A DNA stretch of 64,000 nt from Apoderus coryli (lineage: Eukaryota > Arthropoda > Insecta > Coleoptera > Attelabidae): NCBI GenBank assembly GCA_911728435.2, contig OU452204.1, positions 1,426,001 through 1,490,000 on the forward strand. Direction: 5' to 3'. Under the pieces are notes generated by a model. It was not told the DNA's origin and did no database searches. It saw only the letters and a program-made list of their open reading frames with translations. Both the position numbers and the translations under genes were made by a program. How positions within the stretch are numbered: position 1 is the first letter of the stretch; every line of letters begins with the position of its first letter. Shown here piece after piece: positions 46,419-57,372 of the stretch.

Positions 46419-47010
46419 GTTTTTCGCCTGCCTGCACTTAAACAGAGTTTTACCGCCCGCATATGCTGGCGGTGAATGACCAATTAGCGCCCGCTCTTTT
46501 TATTTTTTTTTTCATAGATGGCGCTACTGTTAGATTTCCAATAATAACGTTAACATCAGTAGTTTTCACTGACTTAACTTAATGTGCATTCCATCTAGAG
46601 GATAAGGTGACAATTAATTGAGAAAGTTTACTTAGATAGTCGTCTGCCATTCCGCTAAACTCATTTAATTATTTAGAATTGTCCATTATTAATTAGTAAT
46701 CACTTTTTAATTATTATTGTAGTACCGAAATATACCTAAGATTCTAAAATCAAATTTCTATAGCGTACACGCTCAGATAATAATTTGACAGTTTCTTTCT
46801 ACATTTAAAATACTCAACATTGACATGTGAGCCTGTCACATAAGTTTATCTGATTTGAGTTTGTCAAAGAATAACGCCTATTATCATGTACGTCAAAAAA
46901 TACTCCCATTAATTACTGTCAAAAACTGTCAGTTCATAACAGTAATAATCAATTATTAAAATAAAGTTCTTTTGGTTTAATATTGTTGTATGATGAGGCA
47001 GGCGAAAAAC
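46419..47010. mobile_element. MITE-like element, 15-bp perfect TIRs
   Basis: GTTTTTCGCCTGCCT (46419-46433) and its exact reverse complement (46996-47010) enclose 592 bases without coding capacity. A GC-rich hairpin-prone block follows (47030-47130). Target duplication was not resolved. Confidence 0.6.
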
Positions 47011-47768
47011 AGTTGTAAGTACCACTGGCGGTAAAGCCGCTGCAGCCCTTCGCTATATAGCTGCCCTCGCTCGCTTCGCTCACTCGTGCGTCTATACAGC
47101 GGCGGGCTGCAACGAATGCTTTACCGCCCTTTATACTTAATATACTATTAAGTATAATATAAACAAAACTCGTACTTCGGCCTACATTCAGGTAAAAGTG
47201 GGAGGATCATTGTTTTGAGTTAGTAAGTGGGAAGCGACTTTCGGAAAACACCTGTATCATTTTTTTTGTATTTTAAATCATCGTGCTTTCTCTAATCTGG
47301 ATAAAGAATTTATAATACCTATTTAAGTATAACATGTATGACAGATTTAACTTAAAACTAGTCAAATAGAATTATTTTAATAAATGATTTTAATTATGTT
47401 ATGTGGTCTATTTTATTGTATTATGTGATGTGATTGTACCTAAGTTGACGTTGTTTTTAGTAATGCCCACGCTGTGCAGGGAAAAAAAATATTTTTGAAA
47501 AAAATTGTCGAAACGTAAAGTTTTATTAAATGACTTTTAAAACAAAAAAATAAAGAAACAAGTTTAATTTATTGACCAAAAATCAATAAATTGTCACCAT
47601 ATTTAAGTATAATTTGAGTTATGGTTGTTTATTATATGAAAATATTTTGGTCATAATTATATTTTATTATTCGAAAGAAGTAGTCCAATGAGTTGATAAA
47701 TAGATTTCCCAAAAATAATATGTACTAACTAAGTTAAATAACATAGCTTTTCGTAAGAATCTCTTATA
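47011..47768. other. Intron sequence, no gene recognised
   Basis: GC-rich start (GCCGCTGCAGCCC) then AT-rich DNA. The last part probably belongs to the Penelope-type repeat that carries the hammerhead at 47769. Confidence 0.4.
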
Positions 47769-47809
47769 ACCACTGATGATGCGGCCCGGAGCTGCGAAAC
47801 ATGTATGGT
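47769..47809 (+). ncRNA. Hammerhead ribozyme
   Basis: Stem I ACCA/TGGT (47769-47772 and 47806-47809). Core CTGATGA 47773-47779. Stem II GCGGC/GCTGC (47781-47785, 47791-47795). GAAA 47796-47799. Minimal stem III, then cleavage after GTA (47105-style triplet at 47103-47105 relative to the 47 kb block, i.e. 47803-47805). Stem II is compensated relative to the 38253 copy, with different sequence but the same pairing. Confidence 0.8.
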
Positions 47810-48559
47810 GACAAATGTAATTTGTTGGAGATATTTATTAAAATTTATTGTGTGGAGGTCGATTTTTATTTCGAGAATATTTAATATTTTATTATTTTAT
47901 TTCATTGTTGGCTAAGCAAGGTTTCCATCTATTTAAATTTCAACGGAGTTAGCAAATTATAAGAATCTTGTTGTGAAATTGACTCCAAACATTCTTGACC
48001 ATCTCTTACTTGCTCTTATCCTTTTACTTTTTTTTTATATAATTTCTTTTGTAAATACAATACCAAACTATGGCGTTTTATTACGTTTAGTTTACTATAA
48101 TTTAGTTAATTTAATATAATCTGATCGTACCGAATCTACATTTGTTTTATTGTTCGCAACCTATTGCCAGTTAACTAGGGTACAGTGTTGCCGCTGTCAC
48201 GTGCCGTGTTGCCAAGGCTTCGCTTTTCCCGTTATGGTGGGAAATATATTCTTATTTTACAATAATTATTTAGGTAATTTAAATTATTATTTGTCTGTTT
48301 AACCAAATCTTGGAGAATTGGAGTTCTGTAGGTTTGTTTTGGGGTTACTGTTTGAAACGACTTAGTTCAAATTTCATGGTTGAGTGACTTTCTCGTTTGA
48401 GTGTCAGAGGTATACAACCATGTGGCGCCCTCTTGTTTCTCGATTGGACCACGCCCTTCCCCACTGTTGAAAAGCTGGCGGCTATCTCTGTCCACTCATT
48501 CAGTTAATTTTACTTATTTTAATCAACAGTCGGACACATAGGTAACTGATTTACCGAAT

Positions 48560-48787
48560 TTGTTTTACGAAAAAAATATGGAGTTACACACTTATACCAA
48601 ACATCTGTTGGAAGAACGCCATGGTTTTAATGATGAATTCAAAATTCGACATGTCGAAAATAAGAATAAAAAACTCACACGTCTAGAATCTCTTGAAATT
48701 AATAAACGTAAAAATTCAAATTCGCAATATATATTAAATGATCAATTTGAAACTAAATATTTGCCTCTTTTAAATATGTTTGGATAA
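48560..48787 (+). pseudogene. Penelope-like element C-terminal fragment
   Basis: The frame reads HTYTKHLLEERHGFNDEFKI, then RHVENKNKKLTRLESLEINK, and LNDQFETKYLPLLNMFG to a stop. The H-x-L-x-E-x-x-H and K-x-L-x-x-L-E-x-L-E-I pattern resembles the end of the GIY-YIG endonuclease domain of Penelope-like retroelements. A hammerhead follows 146 bases downstream, as in the terminal repeats of this class. Only about 75 residues remain. It is the sole protein trace of the elements that left the hammerheads. Confidence 0.6.
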
Positions 48788-48932
48788 TCTTAATAGGGCA
48801 CAGGTGGGAATTCCATTGCTGGCACCTGTTTGAAATAGTTTTTCTTTTATCTTAGGTAGAAGATATTTTGTAAAATACGGTCTTTAGTTTAGGTATAAAA
48901 TGGTCTGTAAATTGTAGTTTAGATATCAGTAT

Positions 48933-48981
48933 ACACATCTGAAAAAGCCACTGTGTTGGTGAAACAATTATTGTTATGTGT
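48933..48981 (+). ncRNA. Hammerhead ribozyme, core mutated
   Basis: Stem I ACACAT/ATGTGT (48933-48938, 48976-48981) is perfect. Stem II is GCCA/TGGT (48947-48950, 48957-48960). GAAA is 48961-48964. Stem III CAA/TTG is closed by A64-T74. The core reads CTGAAAA where CTGANGA is required, so the essential G is lost and it is probably inactive. Confidence 0.7.
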
Positions 48982-49396
48982 GTAATAAATTTTGTGAAAA
49001 TTATTTAAAACATTTGTTGATTTCATCAAAAAGTTTAATATGAATTTTCATCAAGTAGAGGAAGGACTACCCACGACAGTATTTTAAAGATGGAATTAAA
49101 ATTTGTGAGTCTCTTATAAAAGCGTTGGGATACCCGAATATGTAGTGAGCAGGTGGACGGAATTGGCGAATACTGGCTTTTTATGTTTTGTATTATTTTA
49201 TTTTTCTGCTGGCGTTACCAATACATTAGATGAATGGATTTTTCTGCGGTGTGCTTTGTAAGGATTGTGTGATTTTACAATTCACGGCTGGTACATATAA
49301 CAAAAAACAATTTTGTCCTCTGTACCACAAAATTATTTATATTTTGAAATATTTACGAACAAAAATTCTTATTATAATTTTTAACATTTAACTTAC
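48982..49396. other. Intron sequence before TERT donor
   Basis: No gene. 49150-49390 resembles in layout the palindromic family at 33594 (short AT-rich stretches ending ATTATTTATATTT..ATTTACG), but similarity is weak. Confidence 0.35.
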
Positions 49397-49693
49397 CGTA
49401 AACTGGTTTGTCTTTTGTTAGGTAACAAAATGCGTCCCATTTTCTAAACAAATCTTTACTATCTAAAGCTTCTTTGTTGATAAGGACATCCAGTTTTTTC
49501 TCAATAGTAATATACTTTGCTTTATTAGTCAACCTTATTAATGGCCTGTATTCAAAACAATCTATGTCGGACTTAGGCACCAGATGCAAGTTACCTGTAA
49601 CTTGTTTGGCATACTCTGATTGTGGTACCCAATGTAAATATCCGTTTCGTTTCATTTGCGAAAACACTGTCATCTTGAATCTATACCATTTTT
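49397..49693 (-). CDS. TERT: TERT exon with RT motifs 1 and 2
   Basis: 297 bases. The acceptor is TTTAATTTTAG and the first AA completes Gln with the C left by the 50115 exon. It encodes QKWYRFKMTVFSQMK, then the motif 1/2 hairpin GNLHLVPKSDIDCFEYRPLI (consensus L-R-F-I-P-K..R-P-I in TERTs), then KWDAFCYLTKDKPVY leading into motif A. The donor is G|GTAAGTT, strong. The exon ends in phase 1 and joins GC ATC at 39220 to give YGIKLD. Motifs 1 and 2 contact the template and incoming nucleotide. No defects. Confidence 0.93.
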
Positions 49694-50114
49694 CTAAAAT
49701 TAAATGCATCACAATAGTTACGGGATTTTAACACAACTAAACAAGTAAATTTTTACGAGATAAGACGTTTTGAATCAGATAGATTTGTGGTTTGTTCGCT
49801 CATTCTCAAAATATGGTATGGTTGTAATATGCCGTTATTAAGAGTGTGGTCTCCCCACGACTGATTACAGGTTTAAAATTTAGAACATGTTTAATATCAG
49901 TTGTGAAGTGACGTGAGCTGATTGTGGATTACGATTATGAGTTTCGCGCTACAAAAATGACCTACGAAGGCGTGGAGCACGTTAGTTATTCATCAAGACA
50001 AATATAAACTGCTTAATTTTTAATACACCTATGTCATTTTGGCATAAAACAAATCCATAATCCGAGAGATAGCAAAGAAAAATTTTTCAGATGCTGTCAA
50101 AACTATATACTTAC
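49694..50114 (-). other. TERT short intron (421 bp)
   Basis: GTAAGTATAT donor and TTTTAG acceptor. The only small intron of the gene, free of recognisable transposons. Confidence 0.8.
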
Positions 50115-50306
50115 GTCTAGGTATCATTTGAATTAGGTGAGATCTATTATGGCGTGCAGGATAGTAAAAATATCTGATTAGTGGTTTTACAACAGTCTCC
50201 AGGATAAGGTAATTAGCTTGTAGCAACAATAGTTCGTTTTGGCATTTGTTATCATTTCTTAGCCACTTTATACATCCTATATCATAACACTTATATAAAA
50301 CTGAAG
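50115..50306 (-). CDS. TERT: TERT exon, RNA-binding domain end / fingers start
   Basis: 192 bases. It encodes SVLYKCYDIGCIKWLRNDN, then LLLQANYLILETVVKPLIRY and FYYPARHNRSHLIQMIPR, matching the region of TERT between motif CP and motif 1 (human L-L-R-S-F-F-Y-V-T-E-T; Tribolium K-P-I-I-A-F-Y-Y by memory). The donor is AGAC|GTAAGTATAT. The start is ambiguous between two AGs six bases apart (TTTTCAG|CTTCAG|), which would differ by two residues; both keep frame. Phase 1 links on both sides fit the neighbouring exons. Confidence 0.9.
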
Positions 50307-50919
50307 CTGAAAATAAGAATACAACTGTTAGTATTTAGTAATTAAACATTAAACTAGCTTTATCTTTTAAATAAATGATTTTGTATTGACATTTTTTTTT
50401 GTAGCTTCGAATGTCCGAACAAGCGATATTAATAAATCTAGATACTAAGTTTTCCTTTCGTATTTTAATCAAGATAAAGAAATGCAACAAAAACAAATAT
50501 TTTCATCAGCATAGGCGTTACAAGTATGAGGTGTTGTTTTTAAAGCTCATAGCTCCCTGAGAGTTTTTACAGCAGTAGCTACAGGAAGAAACTGGACCGA
50601 AAACTTTATGGTTTTATGGAAGGGTCCATAATTTTGATTTTGTTACTTTCCTATTAAGATTTTAATAATAGAAATTTGGGTAGATCCAATATACAGATTT
50701 CACTGTTCAATAAAACTTAATAAAGTTTTATTGGGTATAGGAAGTTCTTAATTAAATCCTTAACACCACTAACCTGTGTCTTTTTAGTTCTATACGAAAT
50801 GCTAATAGTTTCAAGCGACTTCGTTGCAAACTTTATTCTTATTTAATTTTCAGTAGTTTATCTTTGACATGTTATTATTTATCAATTAATTTTAAGTGAT
50901 GGAATGTATTGCTTATAAA
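50307..50919. other. Intron sequence, no gene recognised
   Basis: AT-rich DNA between the TERT exon and the LTR element. Confidence 0.5.
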
Positions 50920-51353
50920 TGTAATAAAACGAATGAGCAATGGAATTTCCTGTTGTTCGGCCCTGTGGTTATGTCTAAGTTTTATGGTATATATTAGTTT
51001 GGAATATTAGTTTTTGGGTAGAATGGGTATAAATATTCTCTCGGTCATAAAATGTAAGGGAAATGTTTTTTCTGTTTGTTTTGTCGTTTATTGATATGGG
51101 TTTTTTTTTAACATCTGCAGATAATGCAAGTATTATCTTTGCCTGAAAGAATGGTGACGTATCTGGGAGAACAACCTTTTAGTTCGTTATCTAGAATATA
51201 CAATTTTGTTTTATGGGTGGGCCAAAGATAGAGAAGAGAACCAGATGTTGGGTTACAGCGTGTTCACTCATAATTACTCGATAGATCTTCATGCAAATTA
51301 AATGTCGAACATTTTTGAATGTATATAACATCCGCTAATTACATACGGTTACA
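50920..51353 (+). repeat. 5' LTR of the non-coding LTR element
   Basis: 434 bases. Contains a TATA-like TATAAATATTC near 51029. One difference from the 3' LTR was seen. Confidence 0.92.
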
Positions 51354-51359
51354 AATTAA

Positions 51360-51375
51360 TGGCGCAGTCGGTAGG
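51360..51375 (+). other. Primer-binding site
   Basis: TGGCGCAGTCGGTAGG starting 6 bases after the 5' LTR. The core GCAGTCGGTAGGAT recurs at about 51402, inside the repeated leader. Confidence 0.7.
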
Positions 51376-54300
51376 ATATGTTTTTTGGACAGGATATGTT
51401 TAGTCGGTAGGATATGTTTTATTTATGGGATTGATTAGTTTTTTTTTTATGGACAGGATGAGTTTTTATGAACAAGATTAGTTTTTTTTTATGTATAGGA
51501 TTAATTAGTTTTCTATGATTAGGATCAGTTCTTTTGAATTAGATTGATTAGTTCTTTTTATTGATAAGATTAGTATTTTTTTTGACAGGATCAGTTTTTC
51601 TATGGACAGAATGCATTTATTTTCGTATGATGCATTGTTTTTCGAATAAAATTGTTTTTTCTAGTTTTTTTTTAGTATATGATTCAGTTCATAAAGAATT
51701 TTGCTGTTTCTTTTGTTGTTTTCTTTTTTTTCAGTGCAGGTTAGGTTATTTGTTTTTATGTTTCTTTAAAAGTTGTCTTTTTACGGGACAGTTTTATTAG
51801 AAGGAGTTTTCTTTCATTAAAGAGTACCGTATAGCCAATAAAAAAATAACCCAAGATTTGTTTATTCATGATAGGTTTCGATTAATTAATTGTTCAGTGA
51901 TAATTAATTAACTAAAGTAGTTTTGTGATTTTTTTTGTTGTGTAAATAGCTATAGATACTAATATAGCTAATTTCTTTTAAACCCCGTTAATTAAAAGAA
52001 GATTACAGTTTCTGTTTGGTTTAGTTTTTTTTTATTCGTAAAGTTAGGTTCAAAGTAAATGTTTTGTAGATCTTGTTATAAAAGTTTTGGTCGCGGATTG
52101 TTAGTATTTCAGAGAAATTTCGCTACAGATAGATAGCAAGATTAATTTTCGTATAGTTTTGTTTAAGAATTTAATTCTTCTAAAGTTTAATTGAGTTTTC
52201 TTAGTAATGTTTGTTTTTAAGATCATGTGGTTTTAAACCGTAAAACCAACATGTTTTTAGATGTTTTCTCTCAGATTTTTTCTTTCTGTAAAGAGTTTTC
52301 TTTGATTGTGTATTTTAATAACGAGTTTTTCTTTACTTTTGTGTATTGTTCTTCGACTTTTCATTTCCTTCTTGAAAATTGAACTATTAAGGTACTTTTC
52401 GATAGTCTATAAAGGACGATTTTCTTGAAAGTTATGTTTAGTTTGTAAAGATATCTTTATTTTATCGGTTCTTATGTTTTTCCAATGTTTAAAAAGGTAG
52501 TTATTTTTCACCAGTGTTTTCTGAACGGTGTTAGGAAAAATTAAGGAAACAAAGAGAACTATAACTCTCTTGTTTTGGTCAGATAGAACGTTTAGAGTTT
52601 CTTTTTCTTGTCGTAGGAAGAACTTCCATTCTTTTCCTAGTTAGTTTTTTTTTTTGTTTTGTTGTTTTTGTTTAAAGTTGTCAAATTTTCTACTAAAAAG
52701 TTGTATGTAAAGTCTTCAGTTTTTCTTTTCCGTTAAAGTTTTCTTCTCTTTTAACGTTTTCTTTTGTTAGCCATATGTTTTCTATTGTAAAGGATTTTTG
52801 TTTGTTAAAGTTTTTTTTAAAGGATTTTTCTGTATTAAAGTATGTTTTGAAAAAGAAGTTTCTCTTTAAAGCATTTTGTTAATTTGTTTTAACTTCGGAA
52901 ATAGATATAGCAGATCTAAGTTTCTATCCTCTTAAAGAAGTTTAAAGAAAGTCAAAAGTAGTAAAAAGCAAGCCAAAGTTAAAGAAAGTAAGGTTAAAGC
53001 TAATAGATGTTAAAGCGCGACTTACAGAAGTTGCTAAGGAAGCTTTAAATAAGGCTAAAGAAGTTAAAAGTTGAAAAAGCAAGTTAAAGTAATTAGCATA
53101 AAGCCAGTTAAAGTAAAAGTTAAAGGCATAGAGTATCGACAGGAAAGATACAGCTTTGTTTAACTAGAGGATAATAAAAGTAAATACAAGTTAGGGTCAT
53201 AAAGTTCTAAATGTACAGTAAAAGCCGAAGTTAGATCAGATCGATAATTTCCAGAGAAAGATAGAAAAGAAAGAAATAAGTGTAGTACCATATAGTTTTG
53301 GATCAAAATCGGTGTCACCAATAAAGTTATAATCTATAATCTAAGACTAGGACCATTCTCCGTCCATTCAGACGTAAAAATGTAAAGGTATGTTTTGGTA
53401 TATACGAGGGTTGGTCTGAAAGTATCGAAAGTAACAACCTCGTATATATTATACAAAGGTAATGTTTTGGGATATCTTATGTTTATTTTATGTTTTGTGT
53501 ATGTTTTGATTTTCCGAAATGTTTTACTTCCCCCGTATTATCTGTGTGTTGCGAGAAGTTTATATCGCTTTTTCCAAATTTTAAAGATCGAGTACGCATG
53601 GATATCCAGAAGTAAAAGGAGCTGAATAGGGTTAAAAAGAAGCAAAAGAAGTGCAATATAAGGCAATAGAATAAAAGTTATCACACTAATTCCCACAATA
53701 AGTAAAGTCAAAGAAAGTAGTTTAAAAAGGGTACATAGTTGTACATATAGTAAAGGTAATTGTAATATGCGAAGGTAATTGAAGTTTCCCACGAATCGAA
53801 TTATGGGATTGGTTTTTGTTTTGTTTTGGAAGCGTCTATTCCAAAGATAAGTTTTGAAGTAGGCATATTACAGTTCGAGGGAATTAGTTTGTGAATCTCC
53901 GCGGTGACTATCCGATGCTGTACACACCTCTACCGTCCATGGTAGCGGTTCGACCAGAACTGGAAATTCAGGTTGGTACCGATCAGACGGGGGATCTTCT
54001 TTAAGCATTGATTCTAGACGTAAAAGGTAGAAGATCCCAATTACGGGAACATTTGTTCAAAAACAAGGCGCCAGTTACAACCTGAGTTACATGTCCAGCA
54101 GTTCTATCGGGAAACCAGCCGTTTCGAACGAGATTAAACTCGTTCAACAGATATACAATAGCCCAAACAAAATCTAGGACAACACTTGGTTCAACAATAG
54201 TCAACTACAAAGGATTCAGTAGAAACCTTCAATCTGGGATGCGATTTTGGCTAATGGCCAAGGCTAAAGTTGCAGACCATTCAAATACCTCTAAACAATG

Positions 54301-55339
54301 GTTCTAATGAGCCTCTACAATTTCATCTTATTCCACTTATAACAACAGTTAACACTTCAGTCGTCCAGATTTTGTACTAATCTTCAATACCTCAGACCAT
54401 TAAACCACCTCATTCATTTTAATTTCGGTTTCTGTGTATAGTTCGAATAGAGCGGGGCTGAAGTTGGCAGACCAACAACTTGGACTTAGAATCATTCAAA
54501 TTGCTCTAGGAGACGGGAAGTATTGGCAAAAGGGTAGAGAGGCGAGCCAGATTTCAGTTCCATCGTCATCCTCAGCTGCATTTAGTTAAGAAATCAAGGG
54601 TAATTGATTCTTGGAGGCAGCAGGGAGATGAAAGTAGGAAAGTAGGAATCATCGCGAGAGACCATGGAGAAAAGAAGTTAATCAAGTTATTAGCGGGATA
54701 CTAGGACATTTCCGTTAAACCAGAAATTGAACCCTTGGATGACTCCTAGGTATATATGAAGCGATAGCCTGCCAATAGCTAGCGCCATCATATAGGATAT
54801 CCATGGCTCAAAGAAGATATGTTCCAGGATGTTATGATACGAACATCCGCATAGCTGTGAAACACATCATTGGAGAAGAAGAGCGAGTACGAGTAAAAGG
54901 ACTACGAATTAGGTATCGATTTTAGAGCCCTGTACGAGGCTCAACGTTGGCACACACAGATGATAATAACCTTCACCCTAATTTCCCATTCCCATATGCT
55001 AATTTTTGTTCTGAGTTTGAGATCTAGATAGGTTTCATAGCATAGTCAGAAGTCAACGTCACGCCCATCAACGACATTGTCACGTTGAGCAAAATTTACA
55101 GCAACGCCTGAGGACGACCCAGTCATATCCAACCACCCCACGACCACAGCCCCTCAGGAAGGTACTTCAACAGAAAAACGACCGAGATCCAACCACAAAC
55201 ACACACAGGTGTTTGGACTAGAAGCAAAGGACCAGCTCAAGACGAACCTTGGATTCGCTCGGGACGTTTTTAAGAACGAAAGAGATCCGGTGAGCACCAG
55301 AGTATCGTTTTTAAATAAGGCCTGATATTTTTTGAATTT

Positions 55340-55600
55340 TTGTTTAAGGTACAACACCATACGATACGAGGGCGGTACAACAACAAAGGCACGCAACAGT
55401 ACACCACCATAGGATTACGAGGGCGGTTCAACAACAAGGCACGCAAACGGTACACCACCATACGATACGAGGGCGGTTCAACAACAAGGCACGCAAACGG
55501 TACACCACCATACGATACGAGGGCGGTTCAACATCAAAGGCACGCAAGCGGTACAACATCATACGACTACGAGGGTTGCACACAAAGTATGGGGCAAGTG
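55340..55600 (+). repeat. 50-bp tandem repeat inside the LTR element
   Basis: About four units of TACACCACCATACGATACGA followed by GGGCGGTTCAACAACAAGGC and ACGCAAACGG. Because 50 is not a multiple of three, a long open frame (55340-55867) reads each unit in a different frame; I do not take it as a protein. Confidence 0.85.
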
Positions 55601-56151
55601 ACAACAACAGCAGCAACCAGGAGCAGTCATCAAGCGGAGCGAGCAGTAGACGCAACAACAGGGGACGCACAAGACCAGACGGGACGAGGTTCAGTTTCGA
55701 GAAGCACGCACATACGAGGGCGTTCGAATAGACCAAGTACGGGAACAACAGTAGTCAACAACCAAGGCAAGGCATATACGAGGGATGGATGCAAAGTACA
55801 AGCAATGGATGCAAAGCACAAGAAGCAATGGATACGCATGGCGCGTATTAATAAAGAGATTTGGTAAGATGTATCGTTGTGTTTTTTTCGTTAAGACTGA
55901 TATTGCTTTGTTTTAATTTCAGGGTAGCAGTACTATAGCAGCAAGGTCAACTTACAATGCCATCCCACTAGAAGCAGATCATTGTTGCATTTCAATACGC
56001 CGTACCCCAGGAGTCCTACCGACGTTGATCGCGAAAGAGGATGATTTAGTTTTAAGTTTTATTTTGTTCAGGAAGTTCTTTCGATTATTTTGAGTGAAGA
56101 CCATTACTTAATTAAGTAAAAGAAATGGCTTCACTTTTGAGTGGCGGCCAA

Positions 56152-56585
56152 TGTAATAAAACGAATGAGCAATGGAATTTCCTGTTGTTCGGCCCTGTGG
56201 TTATGTCTAAGTTTTATGGTATATATTAGTTTGGAATATTAGTTTTTGGGTAGAATGGGTATAAATATTCTCTCGGTCATAAAATGTAAGGGAAATGTTT
56301 TTTCTGTTTGTTTTGTCGTTTATTGATATGGGTTTTTTTTTAACATCTGCAGATAATGCAAGTATTATCTTTGCCTGAAAGAATGGTGACGTATCTGGGA
56401 GAACAACCTTTTAGTTCGTTATCGAGAATATACAATTTTGTTTTATGGGTGGGCCAAAGATAGAGAAGAGAACCAGATGTTGGGTTACAGCGTGTTCACT
56501 CATAATTACTCGATAGATCTTCATGCAAATTAAATGTCGAACATTTTTGAATGTATATAACATCCGCTAATTACATACGGTTACA
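56152..56585 (+). repeat. 3' LTR of the non-coding LTR element
   Basis: 434 bases, preceded by TTTTGAGTGGCGGCCAA. That stretch sits where a polypurine tract is expected but is a poor one. Confidence 0.92.
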
Positions 56586-56589
56586 TAAA

Positions 56590-57372
56590 TCGTATCAGTG
56601 TAGTATAGCATGAGTTGTAAAATGGCTTAAACCAAATCACATATCCTTTTTGTGTAAAATATGAATTACAAGAATGGATCCACAAATAAATTATTTTATT
56701 ATTATAAGCCGACACTAATAACTTTCTTGCTTATTAATTGGTAAATATAAAAGATTAAGATCTAAACTAGTCACTATTAAATCAAGGTACCTACATATTT
56801 AAATAAATGTACCAAAATTATGCTAATACTGCTGGTCCACACGATTAAACCATAAACACTAAACATGTTGTATTGCGTTTAATATCCTTCTTTTAACACA
56901 GTTTTTCCCAAAAGAACCCAATATTCAAAATTTTCTAGAAGCTAGTGATTTTTTCAGCTTTCACGAAGGTGACTTTATCACAGCGAGAACTTATGCTTAC
57001 ACATAAACAGCATTCTCTCAGCTTCGTCAAATCCCAGTTATGACGACAGCAGCCTTATGTCGACAAATTCCTCTGAGAGGCCAATGCCTGCGGCAGTATC
57101 TGATCGGTTAGTACAGCTGTGTGTGTGTGGGTGTGTGAGTGTGTGAGTGTGATGGTGTATGTATGTGTATCTGTATGTATTCTTCCACGATAGCGCTTTA
57201 ACCTAGCTTAGCCGGGCTAAATTTTGGTATATGAGTTTTGGGCAGTCCTAAGATGACCCCATTAGTTTTTTATTCATGAAGTAGTCCATATTTCTGTGGA
57301 ATCTCAATTTAATGAGGAGACAGAATATTATTAATTCCCCCATTAGTTTTTGGTTCAAATCGCTTAAGCCCT
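56590..57372. other. Intron sequence with GT-rich microsatellite
   Basis: No gene. 57117-57180 is a (TG)n-like array. It is followed by CACGATAGCGCTTTAACC, a motif echoed at 63838 (AACGATAGCGTCTAAAC), probably a LINE or SINE tail. Confidence 0.45.

Larger units (their letters stand above)
50920..56585 (+). mobile_element. Young LTR retrotransposon without coding genes (LARD-type)
   Basis: Two 434-base LTRs (50920-51353, 56152-56585) start TGTAATAAAAC and end ACGGTTACA. They differ at one position that I found (51192 T, 56424 G). The target duplication is TAAA (50916-50919 and 56586-56589). A primer-binding site (TGGCGCAGTCGGTAGG, 51360-51375) resembles the serine-tRNA type used by 17.6/297-like gypsy elements. 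The 4.8-kb interior has no gag, protease, RT or integrase. It is a T-rich leader (51376-52880), an A/G-rich block (52900-53780), a more balanced part with no recognisable protein, and a 50-bp tandem repeat. It must be mobilised by another element. Confidence 0.92.

Noticed and set aside
55340..55867. 175-codon open frame in the LTR element as a real gag or accessory protein
   Set aside because: It is built from a 50-bp tandem repeat read in rotating frames; no known domain. Kept only as a finding.
50920..56585. Endogenous retrovirus with env
   Set aside because: No gag, pol or env coding could be recognised in any frame between the LTRs.
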